From: [Leptolyngbya] sp. JSC-1
GTDB taxonomy: Bacteria > Cyanobacteriota > Cyanobacteriia > Elainellales > Elainellaceae
Assembly (NCBI GenBank): GCA_000733415.1
Contig: KL662191.1
Location: 5,450,813 to 5,511,514 of the forward strand
DNA: 60,702 nt
Reading direction: 5' to 3'
Part shown: positions 54,640-60,702 of the stretch, in pieces
Position numbering within the stretch: position 1 is the stretch's first letter
Layout of the letters: the number at the start of each line of letters is the position of its first letter
The notes under the pieces: model-generated
What the model was told of the DNA's origin: nothing
The model's database searches: none
What the model saw: the letters and a program-made list of their open reading frames with translations, nothing else
Program-made: the position numbers and the translations under genes

Positions 54640-55248
54640 GTGAAATTAGCAGATTTAATTACACCCGAAATGCCGGCTGGGACGGCGCTGTTTCTTCAGT
54701 GGGATGGGTATCACGTTTTTTCGATTCCCCAACGTGAGTTGGTGCGTGCGGATGATCGGGTCCGCTTTTTTGGGGTGGGCGGTAAGCGACAGGCCCAAGA
54801 ATCGCTGATCGAGTGTGCCTTGCGAGAGAGCACCGAAGAAATTGGTGCAGTGGTTTCCCATCTAGAAAGCGCGACCCAAACCTACTTCCTGGCTGCCGAT
54901 GGTAGCCTCAAAACCATTGATCTGGCCGATGAGATCCGACCTCGCTTGATTCTGGAAAAGCGGCAGCACTCTTCCCAGAGCAGCATGGTTCAGGATGCCC
55001 CCTACTATCTGGTGGCATTTAATGCGCGCTTGTCAGGCAAACCCGTGCCGAGTAACGAAATTGCTGGGATTCTCTACCTCACTGATGTCCACCTTTCGCT
55101 GATTCGCCGCTGGAGCGGCCTGACGATGGCTGATATGCTGAGCCAAGGTGCCCAGATTGATGTTCAACCTCATCAGGCCATCCACCAGTCCAGGATTCTA
55201 ATTCCCCACGGCACGGCCAAATTTTTGATTCAGCAACTGCCAGCCTAG
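54640..55248 (+). CDS. Nudix hydrolase family protein
   Basis: 202 residues starting at GTG. The Nudix box GKRQAQESLIECALRESTEEIGA (about 47-69) fits GX5EX7REUXEEXGU, with Ser at the first hydrophobic site. The upstream FFGVGGKR and the downstream PYYLVAFNARLSG, EIAGILYLTD support the Nudix fold. The segment SQSSMVQDAPYYLV is specific. The substrate is unknown. Its stop is one base from the stop of the convergent glycosyltransferase gene. Confidence 0.82.
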   Translation: MKLADLITPEMPAGTALFLQWDGYHVFSIPQRELVRADDRVRFFGVGGKRQAQESLIECALRESTEEIGAVVSHLESATQTYFLAADGSLKTIDLADEIRPRLILEKRQHSSQSSMVQDAPYYLVAFNARLSGKPVPSNEIAGILYLTDVHLSLIRRWSGLTMADMLSQGAQIDVQPHQAIHQSRILIPHGTAKFLIQQLPA

Positions 55249-55249
55249 T

Positions 55250-56725
55250 TCATCCCACTTCTTCGTTCAGCCAGATTTCATTGCTGCCGTGATGGACGGT
55301 TTTCACCCACTTCAAGCGCTTGGGACGAACAGCCATTCGAGCCGTGGTGCTAGCCATCACAGGCAGCCAGTGCAGCATATACACCGTGCCAAAGACGCTA
55401 TTTGACAGGCCAGATGACCAGCTAGAAACGCGCAGCAGCCGTCGTTTTGTCGGTTTGTGGCTTTGGGCCTCTGTGGTTCGCCGCATGCCTCGGATCATGC
55501 CAACGAAGGCAAACGCTGTTGCCAGGCTAGTTACCGGCATCAGCATCGGCGGACAGTTGCGCACCATCGCCATCAGAAAATCAGGTACCGCCGCCGTAGG
55601 CAGCACATACTGCGTGATCAAGAACATGAACAGATCGACTGTCTTGGCCGTACCCAGACGATTTTGGGCAATTAGCCGCCAGTAGTCGAGGTAGCGCTGG
55701 TAGCCGCCCTCGGCCCAGCGATTGCGTTGATGCCAAAGGCCAATCGCGTTGGTGACTCCCTCCTCGCCCACGGCAGGCAGCATCAGAAAATCAATGTCCC
55801 AGCGGTCGAGGTGCAGCCGCAGCGTCAGGTCAAGGTCGTCAGTAATGGTTTCCTCATTCCAGCCACCGCAGCGTTCTAGAGCCGTTCGCCGTACAAACTG
55901 ACCGTTTCCCCGCAGTTCACCAATGCCACCAATCGCAATCCGCTGTTGCTGCACATAGCTGTCGAAGGCCATCTCGATCGCTTGTCCTTTGGTCCAAGCG
56001 TTGCTGAGAGCGTTAGAAATCGCCTTGCGCACCTGTACTGCGCCCACCTGATCGCGCTCAAACAGGGGTAGCACCCGCCGCAGCAGATCGTGGGGGACCT
56101 TGGCATCAGCATCGAATACGGCAATAATATCGGCCTTGGTGCGCGACCAGACCTGATTCAGCGCCCCAGACTTACCGCCTCCCGCATTGGGCAGCCGCCG
56201 TACGACATGCAGATTGTCATATTCGCAGGCTAGCTTGTCCAGAACGAGCGGAGTACGGTCAGTGCTGTTGTCGTCGATTACCCAGAGATCATAGCGATTG
56301 CTTGGATAGTCGAGGCTGCAGAGGTCCCGGACTAGGGAACCAATCACCGCTTCTTCGTTCTTGGCGGCCACCAGAATTGACACATAGGGATAATCGGCCA
56401 GATTATCGCTAGTGAGCGGTGCCGGCACAGGGATCGGACGAGCCAGCAGCACCCGTAGGGCGTGAATGCCCATCATGGTCGTCAAAACAATGACCAGCCA
56501 CGATCCGTAGGTAGATAGGTGGAGTGCAATCGTGCCACTCCAGATCATGGTTAACGCAACGGCAGCCTTGCGGCGGCGTCCGGCAAAACCAAAGCTGAAT
56601 CGGTCTTTGTCGATTTCAGAATCTAACTCGGGCGTGGCCAGGTCAGACAGATCAGACAAATCAGACAGGAGTGAGCTGATTGGCTCGCCGTAGGAATCGT
56701 TTTCTTGCCAGGAATTCCCCTGCAT
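55250..56725 (-). CDS. Family 2 glycosyltransferase, probable beta-monoglucosyldiacylglycerol synthase
   Basis: 491 residues. Two membrane helices (about 55-90) precede a GT2 domain: YVSILVAAKNEEAVIGSLV, VIDDNSTDRTPLV (first Asp pair), FDADAKVPHDLLRRV (DxD), ITDDLDLTLRLH (the ED-like base) and the QRNRW motif (HQRNRWAEGGYQRYLDYW). Three or so helices follow. This matches my memory of cyanobacterial MgdA (Sll1377-type), which makes monoglucosyldiacylglycerol, the precursor of galactolipids for thylakoids. The N-terminus is encoded inside the 3' end of the radical SAM gene (65-bp overlap). The family is certain, the enzyme call probable. Confidence 0.85.
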   Translation of the reverse strand: MQGNSWQENDSYGEPISSLLSDLSDLSDLATPELDSEIDKDRFSFGFAGRRRKAAVALTMIWSGTIALHLSTYGSWLVIVLTTMMGIHALRVLLARPIPVPAPLTSDNLADYPYVSILVAAKNEEAVIGSLVRDLCSLDYPSNRYDLWVIDDNSTDRTPLVLDKLACEYDNLHVVRRLPNAGGGKSGALNQVWSRTKADIIAVFDADAKVPHDLLRRVLPLFERDQVGAVQVRKAISNALSNAWTKGQAIEMAFDSYVQQQRIAIGGIGELRGNGQFVRRTALERCGGWNEETITDDLDLTLRLHLDRWDIDFLMLPAVGEEGVTNAIGLWHQRNRWAEGGYQRYLDYWRLIAQNRLGTAKTVDLFMFLITQYVLPTAAVPDFLMAMVRNCPPMLMPVTSLATAFAFVGMIRGMRRTTEAQSHKPTKRRLLRVSSWSSGLSNSVFGTVYMLHWLPVMASTTARMAVRPKRLKWVKTVHHGSNEIWLNEEVG

Positions 56726-57653
56726 AGGTCATTTGATTGAGGAACCAGTACTTGTCTACACCTTTGAAGAAACTGGGGATGAGGTAACACCACACCGTAC
56801 AGCCTTCACACACTGAAAGTTTGCCCTGCGATTGGCGATAAGCCTCCACCTGCTCGGATTCACGATAGAGTTCGTACAACCGACCCTCGATCGGAATGCC
56901 AGCTTGGGCGAAGTGATAACAGGGCAATAGCAGTTCATCGTGGGGCGAAATGGCGATCACCGCATCCACTGCCTTACAGCGAGGATTGTTGGTGTCATTT
57001 CCCCCCGCTGCGATAAACGCTAGGGCAGCCCTATTGTAACCAACATTGTCATATTGCTTGGCGGTCGCTTCGATAGCGGCGGCAATCTCGGGTGTGGGGT
57101 TCTTCTTGCTGTTGTAGTTGCTGTGGGCCGTAAAGGCTGGATTCAGCCAAACCCGCACGCCCAACCGTGCTCCCAGAGCTGCGACTTCGCTAATCCGCTC
57201 GTAGTTTTGGGCCGTTACCGTATGGTTGAGTACCGGAAACTCGCCCAGCGATAGGGCCAGCTTCACCGAGTCCACCAGCGTATCGAAAATTTTGACGCCA
57301 CGAGACTGGTCGTGAGTATCAGCATCGGGGCCATCCAACGAAAAATTGAGGAAATCCACCAACCCTTGGATTTCTTTGGCCTTTTTGGGGTAGAGAATCG
57401 TGTTGGTTGTCATGCTGGTGACGAAGCCCTGCTGCTTTGCTTCAGCATAGATTTCGGCTACATCTGCACGCAGCAGTGGCTCTCCGCCAGTAAAGTCTAC
57501 ATACTTGACCCCCAGCCGTCTCAAATCGCGTAGGTTGTGTTGAATGGTTGCAAAGCTAGCCTCCTGCTTTGGCTCCAAGGCCCAGATATCGCAGAAGTGG
57601 CAGCGGGCATTACAGCGGTAGGTCAGATAGTAATTGGCAACGAGGGGCGGCAT
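56661..57653 (-). CDS. Radical SAM protein with SPASM-like C-terminal cysteines
   Basis: 330 residues. CNARCHFCD (Cys near 14, 18, 21) binds the SAM [4Fe-4S] cluster; FTGGEPLLR is the SAM glycine motif. C-terminal cysteines at NNPRCKA, LLPCYHF, VCEGCTVWCY indicate auxiliary Fe-S clusters of the SPASM/Twitch kind. NYYLTYRCNARCHFCDIW resembles the HpnH/PqqE-like group. The substrate is unknown, and no short precursor peptide gene is evident beside it. Translational coupling with the glycosyltransferase gene is suggested by the 65-bp overlap. Confidence 0.9.
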   Translation of the reverse strand: MPPLVANYYLTYRCNARCHFCDIWALEPKQEASFATIQHNLRDLRRLGVKYVDFTGGEPLLRADVAEIYAEAKQQGFVTSMTTNTILYPKKAKEIQGLVDFLNFSLDGPDADTHDQSRGVKIFDTLVDSVKLALSLGEFPVLNHTVTAQNYERISEVAALGARLGVRVWLNPAFTAHSNYNSKKNPTPEIAAAIEATAKQYDNVGYNRAALAFIAAGGNDTNNPRCKAVDAVIAISPHDELLLPCYHFAQAGIPIEGRLYELYRESEQVEAYRQSQGKLSVCEGCTVWCYLIPSFFKGVDKYWFLNQMTYAGEFLARKRFLRRANQLTPV

Positions 57654-58037
57654 AGTCCTCCAGGTCTCCCAGGTAGATTAAGAACGAGACAATGAAAACC
57701 TCTCTGTAGGTGCGCAAATGTGCGCTTCGGGAAAAGGGCGGTGATGTGAAATCTCCTTCAAGGAGGTTGCAATTAGTTTACCAATGGAAATGGTACTTTA
57801 TGAAGCAAATCTAAAGAAGCAGATCGAAAAACTGGCTCAGCTCTCTTTAGAAAGGGCGATGTCTAGCCTAGCTGGATATTGCAGACTATGGACAGGCTAT
57901 AACCAAAACCGATGGCTCTGGGCGATTCCACCGTAGGGTGTAGAGCCGAGAGCTGCCGAATTCAAGCGCAATCCAGGTTTCGGGCGCAAGGATTGCAGAT
58001 TATTGAATTAAAAAATATCGAAGATAAGTTTCCCTCT
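57654..58037. other. 384-bp divergent gap
   Basis: No gene or RNA is seen. An open frame continues upstream from the glycosyltransferase start to 57912, but its codons look non-coding. An AAGGAGG occurs at about 57759-57766 with no frame behind it. Confidence 0.4.
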
Positions 58038-58769
58038 ATGGCGGCTCGTGTTTCGATTGTGATCCCAACCTTGAATGAAGCGTCTGTTTTAGAGCGAACG
58101 CTGCGCTGTTTACATTCTCTCACACCACCTGCTTGGGAGATTTTGGTGGTGGACGGCGGCAGTCAGGACGAGACCGTTACGATTGCTAAGGCTGCCGATG
58201 TAGTTATTATTACCAGCCCAACCGGCCGAGCTGTTCAAATGAATCGGGGGGCGGAGGCTGCAACTGGGGATATTCTCTGCTTTGTACATGCCGATACGCT
58301 AGTGCCAGACGATTTGGTCACAGTCATCAAACAAACGCTGACCGATCCGAAGATCATCTGCGGTGGCTTTATCTCCCTAATGACCGGCGACCAAACCACG
58401 CGCTGGGGCATTTCGCTGCACAACTTTCTCAAAACCTACTACGCTCCCCTCTTATTTCGCCCCCATCGGTTTTTCCGGGGCCTGCGGCTATTGTTTGGCG
58501 ACCAGGTGATGTTTTGTCGGCGGCAGGATTTTTGGCGTTGCGGCGGTTTTGATCCTGCTATACCGATTATGGAAGAGGCGGATCTATGCCTGAAGCTGAG
58601 TCGCTACGGTCAGATTCGGCAGGTAAATCGGGTTGTGCAATCTTCGGACCGGCGGGTGGCGAAATGGGGTGCTTGGAAAGCCACCGGCATCTACACGGCA
58701 ATTGGCGTGCTTTGGGGAATTGGAGTTCCCGCCCCTATCCTAAAGCGGTTTTATGAAGAGGTGCGTTGA
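58038..58769 (+). CDS. TIGR04283-type family 2 glycosyltransferase
   Basis: About 243 residues. ARVSIVIPTLNEASVLERTL, ILVVDGGSQDET, RAVQMNRGAEAATGDILCFVHADT (DxD-like HADT) and GDQVMFCRRQDFWRCGGFDP identify the group named transferase 2, rSAM/selenodomain-associated. Such proteins occur in loci linked to arsenosugar or selenium-related chemistry, often near DUF547 proteins. A DUF547 gene is convergent here with a 19-bp overlap. The ATG (MAARVS) is preferred over an upstream start that adds 42 non-conserved residues. Confidence 0.85.
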   Translation: MAARVSIVIPTLNEASVLERTLRCLHSLTPPAWEILVVDGGSQDETVTIAKAADVVIITSPTGRAVQMNRGAEAATGDILCFVHADTLVPDDLVTVIKQTLTDPKIICGGFISLMTGDQTTRWGISLHNFLKTYYAPLLFRPHRFFRGLRLLFGDQVMFCRRQDFWRCGGFDPAIPIMEEADLCLKLSRYGQIRQVNRVVQSSDRRVAKWGAWKATGIYTAIGVLWGIGVPAPILKRFYEEVR

Positions 58770-59446
58770 TTGAGCGCCCAGTCGTAGCTTAAATAGCGAA
58801 TCGGCGTGGTAGCACTAAGCTGAACCGAGGATGCTAAATATTTTTGAACATACTGTGGAATTGAGTGGGAATGCTGAATAAAATCCTGCTGATACCACTG
58901 AAAGATCTTGCTGCAATACAGGACTGGTGGCTGATAGCATACCTTTTGGGGGTTGTTGATGAATCGCTGGGCATCATCCTCTAGCTGGGCCTGCACTTGA
59001 TCGGGCTGGTAAGCTTGATTCCGCAATAGCGGGCATCCTACTGCTGCACACACCAGGGCAAAATGAATGCGCGGGTCACGAAACTCAGGCCGAATGATCT
59101 GATGCTCGATCTGGTTCAACGTGTAGGAATGCCCACCCATTTGGTAAACCGGCTGTTGAAAAAATTGCAGAAAAGCAACCCAATTGGGAATGCCGAGAAA
59201 TGTGGGCCGAATCGAACGGATGGGATACATCTCCAGGATCTGATCGATCACTAGCGCATTGTAGAGGTTTAACCAAAGCGCCAAGCGCAGATTTGGATCG
59301 GATGCGTGGTTTAATTCCAGTTGGGCTATCTGATGCAGCCAATCTTTGAGCAACTGAGCTGAGGACTGCCAAGTTTGATAGTCAACTCGGCCCTGAGCAT
59401 CGACGTACTGATGCAGCATCTGGTCCCACGGTGCAAATTCAAGCAT
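58751..59446 (-). CDS. DUF547 domain protein
   Basis: About 231 residues. VDYQTWQSS, LALWLNLYNALVIDQIL, SYTLNQIEHQIIRPEFRDPRIHFALVCAAVGCPLL and ILYCSKIFQWYQQDF show the DUF547 domain, with its conserved His and Cys-Pro residues; the biochemical role is unknown. The start is taken at the ATG that overlaps the GNAT stop (ATGCTTGA, 8 bp), five codons inside the longest frame, which fits translational coupling. Convergent with the glycosyltransferase (19-bp overlap). Confidence 0.88.
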   Translation of the reverse strand: MLEFAPWDQMLHQYVDAQGRVDYQTWQSSAQLLKDWLHQIAQLELNHASDPNLRLALWLNLYNALVIDQILEMYPIRSIRPTFLGIPNWVAFLQFFQQPVYQMGGHSYTLNQIEHQIIRPEFRDPRIHFALVCAAVGCPLLRNQAYQPDQVQAQLEDDAQRFINNPQKVCYQPPVLYCSKIFQWYQQDFIQHSHSIPQYVQKYLASSVQLSATTPIRYLSYDWALNQRTSS

Positions 59447-59888
59447 TGGTATTTCCCCCATACTCCATCAAAAACCGTTCAGTTGTTTGCTCGTGCACTA
59501 CAAACCCCTGCCGTCGATAAAACTGATAGGCCGGATTTACGGCTAGTACTCGCAACCGTAGGGGTAACTGACGCTGCTTTGCTTCTGCGATCAACTGCTG
59601 CACAAGAAATGTGCCAATTCCCTGACGCTGAAACTGAGGTAATAAGTAGAGCTTTGTTAATTGTAGATGAGTGGGATGACGTTCTATCGCTAAACAGCCA
59701 ATATCTTGACCATCAAGTTGAATGATCTGGTGAGTGGATGGATCGATGGAGTCGTAGATAATTGTCCGCTGATGATTGTCATCCCAACATCCCCAAGTCA
59801 ACTCTACATAGGCTTCCATTGTTATTTTTGTTACGGTATAAATGAATTCAAAATCAGCTTCCAAAATGGAGCGAAGAGTAATATTCAT
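59439..59888 (-). CDS. GNAT family N-acetyltransferase
   Basis: 149 residues. The acetyl-CoA loop is YLLPQFQRQGIGTFLVQQLI (Q/R-x-x-G-x-G near 95-105), preceded by beta strand DIGCLAIERHPTHLQLTKL and followed by LRVLAVNPAYQFYRRQGF. All are standard for GNAT. The substrate is unknown. Its stop overlaps the DUF547 start, so the two form an operon. Confidence 0.88.
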   Translation of the reverse strand: MNITLRSILEADFEFIYTVTKITMEAYVELTWGCWDDNHQRTIIYDSIDPSTHQIIQLDGQDIGCLAIERHPTHLQLTKLYLLPQFQRQGIGTFLVQQLIAEAKQRQLPLRLRVLAVNPAYQFYRRQGFVVHEQTTERFLMEYGGNTNA

Positions 59889-60017
59889 TTTAAAGTTGTA
59901 TGTTTTGAAATTGCATATACTGAAGCATGTTTAGCTCTCATCAGCAAGGCAGGAGCAGAGAGCAATCTCCACTCCTGTCGGCCTTTCAATCGATTAGTGC
60001 CTCAATTGGCGGAGCGA

Positions 60018-60218
60018 TTAGCGTTCTAACACCGTCATGAATTTGCCTTTGGCAAAAGGGGCAGGAACAATTGGCGTGAACCGGACTCGGTCGGTGGCAA
60101 TTCGCTTGACGTAGAACTCGTTGATCTGGTGCAGCACTTGGTCTCTAGTGCCAATAATCCAGATTTGCGATTTCTCGTCATCGAACAGGTTCAGTTCTTC
60201 GTTTAGTTCAGTAGTCAT
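60018..60218 (-). CDS. Small conserved-looking protein, function unknown
   Basis: 66 residues: MTTELNEELNLFDDEKSQIW, then IIGTRDQVLHQINEFYVKRIATDRVRFTPIVPAPFAKGKFMTVLER. It has one hydrophobic strand (IWIIGT) and a basic, Pro-containing end. It looks like the short soluble proteins seen in many cyanobacteria, but I cannot name it. The ATG at 60218 is chosen over an upstream frame of 38 less protein-like residues. Confidence 0.65.
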   Translation of the reverse strand: MTTELNEELNLFDDEKSQIWIIGTRDQVLHQINEFYVKRIATDRVRFTPIVPAPFAKGKFMTVLER

Positions 60219-60702
60219 CGTTGGATAGCCTCGCTTGTTGGATTTCGAGAAGAAATCGCTCAAGGAATTGATGCCCTGACTACGGTTTGCATCAAGCGAA
60301 GCTATGACTAATTGCACTGGGCTACAGTACAATCAACACAGCCTTGCTCTCTGGCCACAACAGAGAGTCAGGTGAGCTGGTCCTTGAGTGCTGGTAACAC
60401 CTTGGATCAGCGCCCCGGTTAGCCTTGAGCGGGCAGCCTAGCCTTCTTCCGGAGCTGAGAAGCGCTAGTATCGCAAAGCATAAACCAATCCCTACAGAAA
60501 CACAAGCGTGAGATTGTAATTGTTAACAATAAGTGAACGTTGTTTGCTGTAAACCTCCTCGCTCAGCTCAACCCACCGCTGCACCGCTGCCAGCTACAAC
60601 CTCAACCCACTGCTTTGCTACAAAACGCTACGCGAACACAGAAGCAAGCTACCAAACTCCCCCACCCCTCCACCCCCCACCCCTCCACCCCCCACCCCTC
60701 CA
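60219..60702. other. 484-bp right-edge gap
   Basis: No gene frame is seen. The segment at about 60375-60470 (CCTTGGATCAGCGCCCCGGTTAGCC and GAGCGGGCAGCC) is GC-rich and could fold as an RNA, but I cannot assign a family. The edge is a C-rich tandem repeat. Confidence 0.35.
60659..60702. repeat. C-rich 15-bp tandem repeat at the window edge
   Basis: CCCCCCACCCCTCCA is repeated three times (the first copy is one base short) and continues to the edge of the window. Total length is unknown. The opposite strand is G-rich with four-or-more G runs, so a quadruplex is possible. Confidence 0.85.

Noticed and set aside
60375..60470. Possible structured RNA at the right edge
   Set aside because: GC-rich with some pairing, but no match by eye to tRNA, tmRNA, 6S, Yfr1 or Yfr2 features.

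Overview
The window is cyanobacterial chromosome. Diagnostic genes are a CrtO-type beta-carotene ketolase, a CrtH carotenoid isomerase, a high-light-inducible protein (Hlip), a Ycf46-type AAA ATPase, a PAM68-like photosystem II assembly factor beside rpsO, a tandem-GAF CyaB-type adenylate cyclase, a probable beta-monoglucosyldiacylglycerol synthase, a HetZ-related regulator and Rcp1-type response regulators. Heptanucleotide repeats (STRR) and a TIR-bounded MITE-like element also fit a filamentous, repeat-rich cyanobacterium. The genus cannot be fixed from the sequence. No rRNA, tRNA, CRISPR array or complete insertion sequence was seen.

Layout. 1-0.7 kb: the tail of an unknown gene and a Nudix hydrolase. 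1.2-18 kb: a signal-transduction island. It holds a 2091-residue hybrid histidine kinase, a REC-histidine kinase, a REC-GGDEF-EAL protein, and a tight three-gene operon (membrane multi-PAS kinase, Rcp1-like regulator, REC-PAS-GAF-kinase-REC hybrid). 18-21.6 kb: a saccharopine-dehydrogenase-like oxidoreductase, then crtO with an Hlip gene directly upstream behind a possible RpaB (HLR1) site. 21.8-27 kb: a hemerythrin-like protein, the adenylate cyclase and an aldo/keto reductase. 27.5-33.4 kb: cell-envelope genes (M23 peptidase, two tandem SH3b proteins, a peptidoglycan-binding repeat protein) around the Ycf46 ATPase. 33.4-36.3 kb: a polar amino-acid ABC transporter. 36.7-41.1 kb: crtH, a MATE transporter and a TrkA-type potassium channel.

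41.5-48.5 kb: a membrane protein, rpsO-pam68, a protein with a GspE/MshE-N-like region, the HetZ-related regulator with a small coiled-coil gene upstream, a 2H phosphoesterase, and an anti-anti-sigma (STAS) plus anti-sigma-kinase pair. 48.4-52.7 kb: a nucleoside salvage locus. Ribokinase is divergent from an operon of NupC transporter, nucleoside 2-deoxyribosyltransferase-like protein and nucleoside hydrolase. Together these could import nucleosides, release bases and phosphorylate the freed ribose. 53-60.7 kb: an RlpA-like exported protein, a GntR/FCD regulator, a second Nudix protein, the lipid glycosyltransferase overlapping a radical SAM/SPASM gene, and a second family-2 glycosyltransferase facing a DUF547-GNAT pair.

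I did not find a clear-cut new multi-gene system. The observations most worth checking are the Hlip-crtO arrangement with its HLR1-like motif, the Asn-to-Asp change at a catalytic position of the adenylate cyclase, the two copies of a MITE-like element, the STRR array that forms the overlapping 3' ends of two convergent genes, the nucleoside salvage cluster, and the 65-bp radical SAM/glycosyltransferase overlap.
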